Shown here: piece by piece, positions 19,176 to 28,333 of the stretch
Position numbering within the stretch: position 1 is the first letter of the stretch
Layout of the letters: each line of letters begins with the position of its first letter
NCBI RefSeq assembly: GCF_009709615.1
Contig: NZ_WJYA01000005.1
Coordinates: 372,001-436,000, forward strand
DNA length: 64,000 nucleotides
Source of the DNA: Winogradskyella ouciana
Lineage (GTDB): Bacteria; Bacteroidota; Bacteroidia; Flavobacteriales; Flavobacteriaceae
Direction: 5' to 3'
The notes under the pieces: generated by a model
What the model was told of the DNA's origin: nothing
The model's input: only the letters and a program-made list of their open reading frames with translations
Database searches by the model: none
Position numbers and translations under genes: made by a program

Positions 19176-19778
19176 ATGGCATTAGTGACTCCATTATCTC
19201 CCGAGCATGATTTAGAAACCAAAGCGTTAGCAGAATTCTTTAACGAGACACTTGGATTTTGTCCAAACTCAGTATTAACCATGCAGCGCAGACCAGCAAT
19301 AAGTAAGGCATTTATAAACTTAAATAAAGCCGTAATGGCTAATGAAGGTCGTGTGACCTCAGCACTTAAGCGTATGATTGCTTGGGTAAGTAGCAATGCT
19401 ACAGGTTGCCGTTATTGCCAAGCACATGCCATTAGAGCTGCAGAACGCTATGGTGCAGAACAAGAACAATTGGACAACATTTGGGAATACAGAACGCATC
19501 CTGCGTTTTCAGATGCCGAGCGTGCCGCATTGGATTTTAGTTTGGCAGCAAGCCAAGTACCAAATGCCGTTAATGCTGAAATTAAAGATCGCTTATACAA
19601 GCATTGGGATGAAGGTGAAATCGTAGAAATGCTAGGTGTGATTTCGCTCTTCGGATATCTTAACCGTTGGAATGACTCTATGGGAACCGATATTGAAGAA
19701 GGTGCTGTGGAAAGTGGAAACAAATACTTAGGAAAACATGGTTATGAAGTAGGTAAACATGATGGAAGCCAGTATTAG
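19176..19778 (+). CDS. Carboxymuconolactone decarboxylase / AhpD-like family protein
   Basis: All-helical 200-residue protein of the CMD/AhpD superfamily. The redox motif is seen as ATGCRYCQAHAIRAAERYG (about 75-93), with the CxxC and the downstream histidine of the ExxxCxxCxxxH type. Such proteins act as peroxidase-related disulfide reductases. It is divergent from osmC and followed by a hairpin terminator at 19838. The true substrate is unknown. Confidence 0.83.
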   Translation: MALVTPLSPEHDLETKALAEFFNETLGFCPNSVLTMQRRPAISKAFINLNKAVMANEGRVTSALKRMIAWVSSNATGCRYCQAHAIRAAERYGAEQEQLDNIWEYRTHPAFSDAERAALDFSLAASQVPNAVNAEIKDRLYKHWDEGEIVEMLGVISLFGYLNRWNDSMGTDIEEGAVESGNKYLGKHGYEVGKHDGSQY

Positions 19779-19780
19779 AT

Positions 19781-19806
19781 TGCCATTCCTGCGAAGGGAG
19801 GAATCT
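19781..19806. repeat. TGCCATTCCTGCGAA-type dispersed repeat
   Basis: TGCCATTCCTGCGAAGGGAGGAATCT lies 3 nt after the stop of the AhpD-like gene. Related copies occur at 41545-41566 and 41594-41620. I recognise this as a common flavobacterial interspersed repeat (from memory). Confidence 0.5.
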
Positions 19807-19837
19807 AGATAGTTAGACTTTTAGACAAATTAGATTG

Positions 19838-19867
19838 AACCTTGCCAGAATTGGTGAGGTTTTTTTT
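19838..19867 (+). terminator. Rho-independent terminator after the AhpD-like gene
   Basis: Stem AACCTTGCC / GGTGAGGTT (9 pairs, two of them G-U) with a 6-nt loop AGAATT, followed by a run of eight T. Confidence 0.75.
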
Positions 19868-20246
19868 ATAAAAACATCTTGAAACAACTGTTAATAGTAG
19901 TGAAATAATGTTTCTATTATTACTGTCCTTTTTTATTCTAACCCTTTGTAATAGCTTAGTTACCGTTATTATAGTTAAAGTAAAATAGCCAAATCTGATT
20001 CTTAAACTTATAACAGTTATTTGAATGGCGCAAACCATCAGCAACAAAGGGCATAGCGATTTACTTAAGTTGAAAATATTAGAAATATGGGGTTTATTGA
20101 TATAAAGTTAAAAGGGAAACATACTCTAAAATGTTTAAAGTTTTTAGTCTATACTGTAGTAATTCCTTTAATCTTAATCACTTTTTATTTAATTATCTTT
20201 CAAACAGAGAAAATAATGTCGATTTTAAAAACAGTCTATAATCCAA
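19868..20246. other. AT-rich intergenic stretch with one small membrane ORF candidate
   Basis: Between the terminator and the UDG-like gene there is no clear protein gene other than the 58-codon candidate at 20087-20263. The first 220 bases show no convincing ORF, RNA or promoter. Confidence 0.4.
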
Positions 20247-20263
20247 TTACAGGTTCAGGATAG
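20087..20263 (+). CDS. Candidate small single-pass membrane protein (58 aa)
   Basis: The reading frame starts with ATG and ends in TAG. It encodes a short basic N terminus (MGFIDIKLKGKHTLK), one hydrophobic segment (about residues 17-38, LVYTVVIPLILITFYLIIF) and a polar tail ending NPITGSG. The positive-inside pattern is what a real small membrane protein would show. It overlaps the UDG-like gene end by 17 nt in convergent orientation. No ribosome-binding site is evident and no family is recognised. It could be chance in AT-rich DNA, which often encodes hydrophobic stretches. Confidence 0.35.
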   Translation: MGFIDIKLKGKHTLKCLKFLVYTVVIPLILITFYLIIFQTEKIMSILKTVYNPITGSG

Positions 20264-20816
20264 TTTTTACTCTATTACTTAATTCGGTCACCGCCAATTC
20301 CTCAAACCAAGGGTTTTTAGCACGCCAAAATCTGTTGGTTGGTGATGGATGCGGAATCGGAAAATACTTTGGCAAATAGGATTTGTAATCGCTAACACGC
20401 TCAGTCAAAGTTTTCTTGTCTTTTAAATAATACTTCTGCGCGTAAGCTCCAATTAAAATAATTAATTCAACATTCGGCATTTTATCCAGTAATTGCTCAT
20501 GCCATTGTGGAGCACATTCTGGTCTTGGAGGTAAGTCTCCTGTTTTTCCCTTTCCTGGATAGCAAAAGCCCATTGGTATAATGGCAAAATTTTCTGTGTT
20601 ATAGAATTGTTCGTCTGTAACATTTAGCCACTGTCTTAGTTTCTTTCCACTTTGGTCGTCCCAAGGAATTCCAGATTCGTGGACTTTAGTTCCTGGTGCT
20701 TGACCAATAATCACAATTTTCGAATTTGGATGTGCCGTTGCAACAGGTCTTGGGCCTAGCGGAAGATGAGCTTTGCAAATAGTGCATTGACTTATGTTGT
20801 GGAATAGTTCTTCCAT
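20247..20816 (-). CDS. Uracil-DNA glycosylase superfamily protein
   Basis: A 189-residue member of the small UDG superfamily, likely acting on DNA bases although the activity is untested for this branch. It has CTICKAHLPLGPRP near the N terminus (CxxC at 11-14), the catalytic-loop-like GQAPG (38-42) and HPSPTNRFW near residue 165, equivalent to the HPSP motif of UDGs. The start was set at the ATG that overlaps the rsmI stop (TGATG) rather than an upstream in-frame start at 20837, which would add MCCWEKV from inside rsmI. Only two N-terminal cysteines are seen, so a four-cysteine iron-sulfur cluster is not supported. Confidence 0.82.
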   Translation of the reverse strand: MEELFHNISQCTICKAHLPLGPRPVATAHPNSKIVIIGQAPGTKVHESGIPWDDQSGKKLRQWLNVTDEQFYNTENFAIIPMGFCYPGKGKTGDLPPRPECAPQWHEQLLDKMPNVELIILIGAYAQKYYLKDKKTLTERVSDYKSYLPKYFPIPHPSPTNRFWRAKNPWFEELAVTELSNRVKTILNL

Positions 20817-21484
20817 CACTTTTTCCCAGCAACACAAATAACAATCTCTCCTTTTGGTGGCTTGGTGGTATAATGATCTAAAACCTCTTTTGCAGTTCCT
20901 CTTATAGTTTCTTCATAGAGCTTAGTCAACTCTCTAGAGACTGAAACCAATCGGTCCTCGCCAAAATACTCGCAAAAATGACCTAATGTTTTTATGAGTT
21001 TATGAGGACTTTCGTAAAAAATCATCGTTCTGTTTTCTTCTGCCAATAATAGCAATCGAGTTTGGCGCCCTTTTTTTACAGGTAAAAAGCCTTCAAAAAC
21101 AAACTTGTCATTAGGTAATCCGCTATTGACCAATGCTGGTACAAAAGCCGTTGCTCCAGGCAAACATTCCACCTCTATATTATTTTCTATACAAGCTCTT
21201 ACCAATAAAAACCCTGGATCAGAAATGGCAGGAGTGCCAGCATCGCTTATCACCGCAATGGACATTCCAGATTTTAGTTTTTCAACTAAACCCTTCACTG
21301 TTTTATGCTCATTGTGCATGTGATGGCTTTGCATTTGGGTGGAAATTTCAAAATGCTTTAAGAGTTTTCCTGAAGTTCTGGTGTCTTCGGCTAAAATCAA
21401 ATCGACATCATTTAAAACTTCAACAGCTCTAAAGGTCATGTCCTTTAGATTTCCTATTGGCGTTGGTACCAGAAATAACTTCAT
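20816..21484 (-). CDS. rsmI: 16S rRNA (cytidine(1402)-2'-O)-methyltransferase
   Basis: SAM-dependent tetrapyrrole-methylase-fold enzyme that methylates C1402 of 16S rRNA. The N terminus LFLVPTPIGNLKDMTFRA and the motifs AEDTRTSGKLL, SDAGTPAISDPG and PGATAFVPAL are typical. At 222 residues it is shorter than the E. coli protein (about 286) and lacks the C-terminal extra domain. It overlaps the UDG-like gene by TGATG, so the two probably form an operon. Confidence 0.93.
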   Translation of the reverse strand: MKLFLVPTPIGNLKDMTFRAVEVLNDVDLILAEDTRTSGKLLKHFEISTQMQSHHMHNEHKTVKGLVEKLKSGMSIAVISDAGTPAISDPGFLLVRACIENNIEVECLPGATAFVPALVNSGLPNDKFVFEGFLPVKKGRQTRLLLLAEENRTMIFYESPHKLIKTLGHFCEYFGEDRLVSVSRELTKLYEETIRGTAKEVLDHYTTKPPKGEIVICVAGKK

Positions 21485-21503
21485 ATTTGCGTTTGTTACA
21501 CCT

Positions 21504-21511
21504 CAAATTTA
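21504..21511 (-). promoter_or_regulatory. Candidate -7 box for rsmI
   Basis: TAAATTTG on the minus strand, 20 nt before the rsmI ATG. A TTG lies further upstream with a 22-nt spacer, longer than usual. Confidence 0.35.
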
Positions 21512-21576
21512 CAATCTTTTGCATTTCTTTACGCAACCATTTGTAAGAATCTACATCTATAGTATAAAACCAATCA

Positions 21577-24500
21577 ATGTTAAAATCAATCTGCCTTTTG
21601 TTCGTTTTTTGTGTAAACGCATGCCTGCTATCTGCGCAAACTACAGACTTATCCATTACTATTGAGGCTCAAGATTTAAATGGCACTACTGTGTCTCAGG
21701 TTGATATTTATGAGGATTTTCAATATCTAATTACCATTTCTAATTCTGGTAATGCCGTAAATGATGCTACAATTTCTATTGATTTTGATGACGATTTAGC
21801 CCTGATTTCAACAAACTCCCAGAACAACATTAATGGCGCTTCAGATATTTCTAACATTAATGTAGTCGCAAATGTCTTAACCGCTTCTATTGATAATATG
21901 CCCAACAACTCTAGTGTTGAGTTATTGGTTTTAGTTACCGCTCCTACAAACCTAGGTGGAATTGCAGCCAATGGAACCATAAGTCCTCCTACAGGAACGA
22001 CAGACACAAACTCGAATAACAATCAGTCTATTATATCTATTGATGTTTTGGATATCGTTATAGATTTTTCAGTTACGCAAACCCAAATACAACCAGCTTT
22101 AGGAACTCCAATAAACGCTTGGGGAGATGAAGTGACTTATCAATTTACAATCACCAACAATAGTGATGTAGATTTTCCTGTAAGTACAATTTTTGGAAAC
22201 ATTAAATTAAACACTTTGCCAAATAATGGTCAGCCAATTACCCAATTTATATCTTTAGAATGTATAGCGACAACCAATGGAACATTGTGCCCAGATTTAA
22301 CAGACCTTACAGGAACAACTGTTGTGGTAGCCTCGCAGCCAACTCCTGTATTTATTTTTGAAATAGATACTGAAATCACTTCTGGAGGAAGTATTACGTT
22401 TGAAATGGTTTACAAATACTCCAACTTCTCGTGTTCGCCAAATCCCATGCCTATAGATGTTGATAGTATTATAGAAATAGAGCTAGAGCATGATAACGCT
22501 TCATCAAATAACTCGAATACCATTATTACCAATTTGCTTAATGCAGATCCATGTCCGGAAACCGATATCTGTATTGAAACGGTACAAACCAATCCAGATA
22601 TATCCGCTACTCTCGATTATGACCAGGAGATTACATTCAATACAACGGTATGCAACACAAGTTCTACACCAACACCTATAAGGTTCTTTTTTCAGAATAT
22701 AACGGCTGGAGATGTACTTTGGGAGCTAGAATCTGTAAACTGCACAAGTACATTAGGGCCTGTTTCTTGTACTGACTTTGACATTAACGCCTCAGATAAT
22801 GGGCAGCTATGGGTTAGTAGTGATTTTGTTTTACAAGGCAATACAACTATTAATATTGAAACTATATTGAAATTCATAGAACCTCAATGTGTTCAAAACC
22901 CTGTGCCAATTGAAGCCATTGATCGTAGTGCCATTAATATTTTAGACAGTCAGATCATAGATATCAACTTAGATAACAATCAGTTTTTTAATCATTTACA
23001 ACTTCCTGCTCCAGATCCAGAAAACTGTGATGGACCTAGTCTTTCTGGTTTAGAAATCTCTAAAACTCAAATAAGTCCTGAGTTACCCATAGGAAGTTCT
23101 GAAGAAAACACTGCAGAATGGGGTTTGATAACGTACGAAATAACGGCAACCAATACAGGAGACTATGATGGCATGTTATTTTTACAAGATTACATGGCTA
23201 TATTGGAAACTAATTATGCTCCAATTATGGCATCATTGGTTTCGGTTGATTGCGTAAGCACTACAGGAACCGCATCTTGTTTTAGCATTCAAAATGCTAA
23301 TATAGGAGTGTCCTATGATGGTGTTCCTGAAGATGGTGAGTCAGATGTGTTTTGGGAAATTCTACCGGAAGACAATTGGGTATTGCCCGCAAATAGTTCT
23401 GTAACGTTTCATGTTGTTGTAGACTGGCTTCCAGAATGTTCCATAGATCAACCTATGGCAGGTTCTAATGCTGCTCTTGCTGGTTATGCTGATGGCCCTG
23501 AAAATGAAGTAGGTTCTTTCATTGCTGATGATGTAACTACTTTTTTTGCACCATGTGTGGATTTGGTGGTTCAAACGTATCCTGAATTTACTCAAGTTGA
23601 TACAGGCCAAGCTTTTAACTGGATTGTAGATATTAGTAATAGCATTACAAGCGCTGATGCCGTTGATGTACTTTTTGAAAATACTCTAAATTCTGTTTTC
23701 AACATTGCCGGAACACCAACCTGCACTGTTACATCGGGCAATGCTACGTGTATAACCAATTTTAACATCAATGGTAATTTTATCTCTGGAATCATTCCTT
23801 CAATGGCAGCTGGTTCTACTGTAAGGATTAGTATTCCTGTAATCGCTCCAAACTTAGGAGGTGCATATAATAATATTGCAGAAGCAACTCCGAGTGCTAT
23901 AAACAATGAAGAATTAACGCCAGAAACTAATATTTCCATTAATAGCGTTCAGGTTATTTCTCCCGTTCTGGAAAAAATGTTTTCTCCAGACACTATTTTT
24001 GAAGGTGGCGAAAGTGAGTTGATTTTCACCGTTTATAACATTGCTAACAACCCAACACAGAATAATATTTCGTTTACAGATAATTTACCGACTGGAGTTG
24101 TAATAACTCAAGTACCAAATTGGGTAGAGGCCAATGGCTGTACTGCTAATTTTATTGGTGATCCAGGAGATGATTTCATAGGTGTTACGGATTTAATTTT
24201 CCCAGCTGGTGTTGAAAGTTGTACATTCTCGGTGATGGTAACTGCTGATGTCGCCGGAAATTATCTTAATAACTTTGAGAATTTCTCGGACACCAATAAT
24301 ATTGATGCCTCTCAAACCAATGCCGCATTAAACGTTTTAGCTGACACGTCTAATGTGGATATTGAAATTACTAAAATAGTCGAGCCAGCAGAAGTTATTA
24401 TTGGAGAGGAAGTTATCTTCACTATTACAGCAACTAATTTAGGAACAACCAACGCAACTGATATCGAAGCTTTGGATCAACTACCTATTGGTTATGAATT

Positions 24501-24996
24501 TATTTCAGCCACAACCAACTTGGGTGTTTTTGATGAGGGTACTTTTATATGGACAATTTCAACTCTATTCCCAAGCGAATCAGCTACACTAAGCTTGATT
24601 GCAAGAGTGGTAGCATCTAACGATTTATTAAATGTTGCTCTTTTAAATAGCGTAAATGAAATTGATAGAGACGCTACCAATAATGAAGACAGTGCGCTTG
24701 TTGAAATTTCTAACTGTTTATCTATTCCTGAAGGAATTTCACCAAATGGTGATGGAAAAAATGATTTCTTGGTAATTCCTTGTATTGAAGCTTATCCTAA
24801 TAACATTATTAAAATATACAACCGCTATGGTACGCAAGTATATCAGGCAAAAAATTATATAAACAACTGGAACGGGAGAGCAAATATGGGAGTTCCAAAT
24901 TCGTCTAGATTATTGCCAGTTGGCACCTATTTCTATATTTTAGAAATTATGGATTTTGAAAAACCGTTACAAGGATATGTCTATCTCAACTATTAA
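21577..24996 (+). CDS. Large secreted DUF11-type repeat protein with T9SS type B sorting domain
   Basis: The 1139-residue protein begins with a signal peptide (MLKSICLLFVFCVNACLLSAQ, cleavage after about residue 20). Most of it is repeated beta-sandwich modules of the DUF11/CARDB kind, recognised by recurring segments such as VDIEITKIVEPAEVIIGEEV and FTITATNLGTTNATDI. The last 90 residues form the gliding-motility/CHU_C C-terminal domain (SIPEGISPNGDGKNDF ... IKIYNRYGTQVYQ ... PVGTYFYIL), which marks T9SS type B export. It is probably a cell-surface adhesin or matrix protein; no enzyme domain is seen. It stands alone, and its stop overlaps the convergent unknown gene by 4 nt. Confidence 0.88.
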   Translation: MLKSICLLFVFCVNACLLSAQTTDLSITIEAQDLNGTTVSQVDIYEDFQYLITISNSGNAVNDATISIDFDDDLALISTNSQNNINGASDISNINVVANVLTASIDNMPNNSSVELLVLVTAPTNLGGIAANGTISPPTGTTDTNSNNNQSIISIDVLDIVIDFSVTQTQIQPALGTPINAWGDEVTYQFTITNNSDVDFPVSTIFGNIKLNTLPNNGQPITQFISLECIATTNGTLCPDLTDLTGTTVVVASQPTPVFIFEIDTEITSGGSITFEMVYKYSNFSCSPNPMPIDVDSIIEIELEHDNASSNNSNTIITNLLNADPCPETDICIETVQTNPDISATLDYDQEITFNTTVCNTSSTPTPIRFFFQNITAGDVLWELESVNCTSTLGPVSCTDFDINASDNGQLWVSSDFVLQGNTTINIETILKFIEPQCVQNPVPIEAIDRSAINILDSQIIDINLDNNQFFNHLQLPAPDPENCDGPSLSGLEISKTQISPELPIGSSEENTAEWGLITYEITATNTGDYDGMLFLQDYMAILETNYAPIMASLVSVDCVSTTGTASCFSIQNANIGVSYDGVPEDGESDVFWEILPEDNWVLPANSSVTFHVVVDWLPECSIDQPMAGSNAALAGYADGPENEVGSFIADDVTTFFAPCVDLVVQTYPEFTQVDTGQAFNWIVDISNSITSADAVDVLFENTLNSVFNIAGTPTCTVTSGNATCITNFNINGNFISGIIPSMAAGSTVRISIPVIAPNLGGAYNNIAEATPSAINNEELTPETNISINSVQVISPVLEKMFSPDTIFEGGESELIFTVYNIANNPTQNNISFTDNLPTGVVITQVPNWVEANGCTANFIGDPGDDFIGVTDLIFPAGVESCTFSVMVTADVAGNYLNNFENFSDTNNIDASQTNAALNVLADTSNVDIEITKIVEPAEVIIGEEVIFTITATNLGTTNATDIEALDQLPIGYEFISATTNLGVFDEGTFIWTISTLFPSESATLSLIARVVASNDLLNVALLNSVNEIDRDATNNEDSALVEISNCLSIPEGISPNGDGKNDFLVIPCIEAYPNNIIKIYNRYGTQVYQAKNYINNWNGRANMGVPNSSRLLPVGTYFYILEIMDFEKPLQGYVYLNY

Positions 24997-25739
24997 TTAA
25001 ACCTGCTCTCAACAATTTCGATAAAGCGTTCTTCGTATTCTTCTTTGCCTTCCCAATTGTTGTAATCTGGTTTTACCATATCTAGAATGAGTGCTTTGGC
25101 CTCACTAAATGATTTGGTGGTATTTATTTGAGAGACCACGCGCTCGTAATCTTCGTTTTTACCTTCAAATAGGTGTTTTATAAACGCGATTTTGTCATTC
25201 AAGCCTATTTTTAAACCTTTACCCTTAAGCTTGTCATTAAGAGATTTTTTCCCTTGTTCTGCTTCACGTTTTTTTGCGTCTTCAATAGGTTCAAACTCTG
25301 GGATTTCAGCAAAATCTGAGCTTATGTTTTCAAATTCTACCGTATTTGGGTTTTCCTTTGCAACAGCTTCCTCAACAATAACATCAACTTGTTGGGTTTC
25401 TTCGGGCATCTGTGCTACCATATCCTTAATTTTCTCCATTACGGGTTCCATAATGCCATCATCCTCTACCTCATCTAAATTGACATAGGTCTTGTTACCA
25501 ACCTCAATATTGTCGCTTACTTTATTATTAAATGCCGTGTCTAGCATATCAAAAAATGAGGAGTCGTTGCCAATAGTTGGCATATCATCTTCAAAATTCT
25601 CTTGAGCAAATTTTAAAACCGTAAGCTTTTCGTAGAGTTTAGACACTTCTTCGTGCATTCTATCAACATCTTCTCTGCCTTTTAGTTTTAGAATCCTGTG
25701 CGCTATGCTAACCAATTCTGATTCTAATTTCTTTTTCAT
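24993..25739 (-). CDS. Conserved Bacteroidota protein of unknown function
   Basis: A 248-residue cytoplasmic protein without signal peptide or membrane segment. It has an N-terminal helical stretch with coiled-coil character (about 1-45), a long acidic low-complexity middle (about 46-175) and a compact C-terminal region from about 180 (GLNDKIAFIKHLFEGKNEDY ... NNWEGKEEYEERFIEIVE). I recall proteins with this C-terminal pattern in many Flavobacteriia but know no function. Transcribed alone, divergent from tdk. Confidence 0.8.
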   Translation of the reverse strand: MKKKLESELVSIAHRILKLKGREDVDRMHEEVSKLYEKLTVLKFAQENFEDDMPTIGNDSSFFDMLDTAFNNKVSDNIEVGNKTYVNLDEVEDDGIMEPVMEKIKDMVAQMPEETQQVDVIVEEAVAKENPNTVEFENISSDFAEIPEFEPIEDAKKREAEQGKKSLNDKLKGKGLKIGLNDKIAFIKHLFEGKNEDYERVVSQINTTKSFSEAKALILDMVKPDYNNWEGKEEYEERFIEIVESRFN

Positions 25740-25849
25740 GTGCTTATTTTTATTGATTTTTTAAAGTCACATGAAACATCCTAATCTTTGCTTTACAGCG
25801 TTTGTAAACAAATCATAGATGTTTCATGAATTTTACTTTTGTTTTTTAA

Positions 25850-25857
25850 TAAATTTG
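25850..25857 (+). promoter_or_regulatory. Candidate -7 box for tdk-alr
   Basis: TAAATTTG, a perfect match to TAnnTTTG, 53 nt upstream of the tdk ATG. No TTG is seen at the usual distance. Confidence 0.3.
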
Positions 25858-25910
25858 CGTGACCTTTATACAAACGAATTATTACTACGTTTTAGTGCTA
25901 AAATTACGAA

Positions 25911-26558
25911 ATGTTTCTTGAAAATACGGTAAATCATAAAGAACAATTTGGGTGGATTGAAGTGATTTGTGGATCGATGTTCTCTGGTAAAACCGAAGAG
26001 TTGATTCGCAGATTAAAACGCGCTCAGTTTGCAAGGCAGAAGGTTGAAATTTTTAAACCAGCCGTAGATGTGCGCTATGATGATGATATGGTTGTGTCTC
26101 ATGATGCTAATGAAATTCGATCTACGCCTGTACCTGCAGCAGCCAATATTCCTATTTTAGCCGATGGTTGTGATGTGGTCGGAATTGATGAAGCACAGTT
26201 CTTTGATGATGAAATTGTAAGGGTTTGTAACGACCTTGCCAATAAAGGCATAAGGGTTATAGTCGCTGGATTGGATATGGATTTTAAAGGCAATCCTTTT
26301 GGGCCAATGCCCTATCTTATGGCTACTGCAGAATATGTGACCAAAGTCCATGCTATTTGTACCAAAACCGGAAATTTGGCGCAGTACAGTTACAGAAAAG
26401 CAAAAAGCGACGATTTAGTATTGCTTGGCGAAGTCGATGAATATGAGCCATTAAGTAGAGCCGCTTACTATAAAAGCATGCTACGTGATAAAGTAAGACA
26501 AATGAAGGTGAATGATGCTGAAGAAGTAAATTCTAAAGAAAAAAAGTCTAATGCCTAA
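25911..26558 (+). CDS. tdk: Thymidine kinase (type II)
   Basis: Phosphorylates thymidine for salvage. The 215-residue protein has the P-loop [15 protein letters not shown] (about 22-36), and the catalytic-glutamate region is [11 protein letters not shown]. The family's zinc-binding cysteines are reduced: ICTKTGN keeps one cysteine where many homologues have CxxC, a variant I recall as usual in Bacteroidota. The C-terminal tail is charged. It overlaps alr by 8 nt. Confidence 0.94.
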   Translation: MFLENTVNHKEQFGWIEVICGSMFSGKTEELIRRLKRAQFARQKVEIFKPAVDVRYDDDMVVSHDANEIRSTPVPAAANIPILADGCDVVGIDEAQFFDDEIVRVCNDLANKGIRVIVAGLDMDFKGNPFGPMPYLMATAEYVTKVHAICTKTGNLAQYSYRKAKSDDLVLLGEVDEYEPLSRAAYYKSMLRDKVRQMKVNDAEEVNSKEKKSNA

Positions 26559-27660
26559 AGCTAAAGAAACAGTTCTTGAAATTGATTTAGGTGCCTTAAC
26601 CCATAACTTCAATTATTTAAAATCTAAACTACAACCAAGTACAAAGTTTTTAGCCGTTGTTAAAGCTTTTGCGTATGGAAGTGATTCTGTAGAAGTAGCC
26701 AAACATCTTCAAACTTTAGATGTAGATTATTTTGCTGTAGCTTATGCTTCTGAAGGTGTTGTGTTACGCGACGCTGGCATCACAAGACCTATTTTAGTGC
26801 TTCACCCTTTGCCAACAAGTTTTGAGACAATTATTGAGCGTTGCTTAGAACCTAGCCTTTACAACGCTAAGGTTTTAAAAGAATTTATCGCAACTGCAGA
26901 AGCGCATAACCAATCAAATTATCCTGTACACATTAAATTTAATACAGGTTTAAACCGTCTGGGATTTTGGGAAAATGATGTGGATTATATTGTTTCAAAA
27001 CTACAAGAAACAAAATCCGTTATAGTGAAATCCATTTTTTCTCATCTAGCGGCTAGTGAAGACAAGAATGAAGTCTCCTTTTCAAATAAGCAAATTGAAT
27101 CTTTTAAGTCAACAGCTAAAGCATTTGAAAATAAGATAGGTTATAAACCCTGGTTACATCTATGCAATACCTCTGGTGTAATTAACTATCCTGATGCTCA
27201 TTTGGATTTGGTGCGTTGTGGTATAGGGCTTTACGGATTTGGTAATTCTGCAAAAGAGGATGAAAGTTTAAGGCCTGTTGCTAGGCTTAAATCTGTAATT
27301 TCTCAAATACATAAAATTGAGAAAGACGAAACTGTTGGTTATAATAGAGCATACAAATCAAAAGGATTTGAAAAAACAGCAACCATACCTATTGGACATG
27401 CAGACGGTATAAGCCGTATCTATGGAAACGGAAATGGGTTTGTATTCATAAATGGTAAAAAAGCTCCTATTATTGGCAATGTATGTATGGATATGGTTAT
27501 GGTAAATATCACTAATATTGATTGTAAGGAGGGTGACGAGGTCGTGGTATTTGATTCTGGGTATAAAGCCAGTGATTTAGCAGAATCTGCACAAACAATT
27601 TCTTATGAAATTTTAACCGCCATATCTCAGCGAGTTAAACGGATTATAATCGCAGATTAA
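26551..27660 (+). CDS. alr: Alanine racemase
   Basis: PLP-dependent racemase supplying D-alanine for peptidoglycan. The 369-residue protein has its PLP lysine in [13 protein letters not shown] (K38), with Phe where many relatives have Asn. Downstream it carries [22 protein letters not shown] and the active-site tyrosine region [14 protein letters not shown]. The start overlaps the end of tdk by 8 nt, so the two are co-transcribed. Confidence 0.94.
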   Translation: MPKAKETVLEIDLGALTHNFNYLKSKLQPSTKFLAVVKAFAYGSDSVEVAKHLQTLDVDYFAVAYASEGVVLRDAGITRPILVLHPLPTSFETIIERCLEPSLYNAKVLKEFIATAEAHNQSNYPVHIKFNTGLNRLGFWENDVDYIVSKLQETKSVIVKSIFSHLAASEDKNEVSFSNKQIESFKSTAKAFENKIGYKPWLHLCNTSGVINYPDAHLDLVRCGIGLYGFGNSAKEDESLRPVARLKSVISQIHKIEKDETVGYNRAYKSKGFEKTATIPIGHADGISRIYGNGNGFVFINGKKAPIIGNVCMDMVMVNITNIDCKEGDEVVVFDSGYKASDLAESAQTISYEILTAISQRVKRIIIAD

Positions 27661-27742
27661 GGTTTTTTTAACATATTGTGACTTTTTAATTACTTTAGTG
27701 TCAGATTAACATAAATACTAACTATTTTAAAAACACTAAATT

Positions 27743-28144
27743 ATGTTGAAAGAATTTAAAGAATTTGCAATGAAGGGCAACCTTGTAGACATTGCTGTAG
27801 GTTTTGTAATGGGTGCTGCTTTTAATAAAGTAGTTTCTTCATTCACTGGAGGAATTGTTTCTCCTTTAATCGGTTTAATTTTCGATGCCGACTTTAAGGA
27901 TTTAAAGTACAAACTAAAAGATGGCGAACTAAACGATGCAGGAGAAATGGCAGGAGAAGTCTTCTTGGAATACGGTACATTCTTAACCAACGTAATCGAT
28001 TTTATTATCGTAGCATTTGTAATGTTCATGGTAGTAAAAGGTGTTAATAAAACAAAGAAAAAGGAGGAGCCAGCACCAGAAGCGCCAGCGGGTCCAACAG
28101 AAATTGAACTACTTCAAGAGATTAGAGATTCCCTAAAGAAATAA
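27743..28144 (+). CDS. mscL: Large-conductance mechanosensitive channel
   Basis: Inner-membrane channel that opens under tension to release solutes. The 133-residue protein begins MLKEFKEFAMKGNLVDIAVGFVMGAAFNKVV, with TM1 at about 14-42. TM2 is at about 72-95 (LTNVIDFIIVAFVMFMVV), and the C-terminal bundle IELLQEIRDSLKK closes the protein. The extracellular loop is a little longer than in E. coli. Single gene, followed by a terminator at 28182. Confidence 0.95.
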   Translation: MLKEFKEFAMKGNLVDIAVGFVMGAAFNKVVSSFTGGIVSPLIGLIFDADFKDLKYKLKDGELNDAGEMAGEVFLEYGTFLTNVIDFIIVAFVMFMVVKGVNKTKKKEEPAPEAPAGPTEIELLQEIRDSLKK

Positions 28145-28181
28145 GAAATTAGCGTCACCGCTATATTATATATTATTAACC

Positions 28182-28210
28182 AAACCCAGGCATTTTGTCT
28201 GGGTTTTTCT
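28182..28210 (+). terminator. Rho-independent terminator after mscL
   Basis: Perfect stem AAACCCAG / CTGGGTTT (28182-28189, 28199-28206) with a 9-nt loop and a T-rich tail. Confidence 0.8.
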
Positions 28211-28306
28211 TTTATAGTCTTCTCTTTTATGAAACCCATAATTTTAAACGTAAATTTTTATCATATTTTTATAGGTAAACAGCCTTATTTAGTTGAAGAA
28301 ATGCTA

Positions 28307-28314
28307 TAATTTTG
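28307..28314 (+). promoter_or_regulatory. Candidate -7 box for asd
   Basis: TAATTTTG, matching TAnnTTTG, 19 nt before the chosen asd ATG. The nearest TTG (28293) is too close to serve as the -33 element. Confidence 0.3.
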
Positions 28315-28333
28315 TGGTTTAAATTTTTTGATT

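Noticed and set aside
19121-19396. Minus-strand ORF of 91 codons over the 5' half of the AhpD-like gene
   Set aside because: It is antisense to a well-supported gene with clear family motifs and has no recognisable domain.
19448-19723. Minus-strand ORF over the AhpD-like gene
   Set aside because: Antisense shadow; no motif, and the plus-strand reading has a conserved CxxC site.
19805-20047. 80-codon minus-strand ORF across the terminator
   Set aside because: It runs through the terminator hairpin and has no signal, domain or plausible start context.
23592-23939. 115-codon ORF on the minus strand inside the T9SS type B gene
   Set aside because: Antisense shadow of low-complexity repeat sequence.
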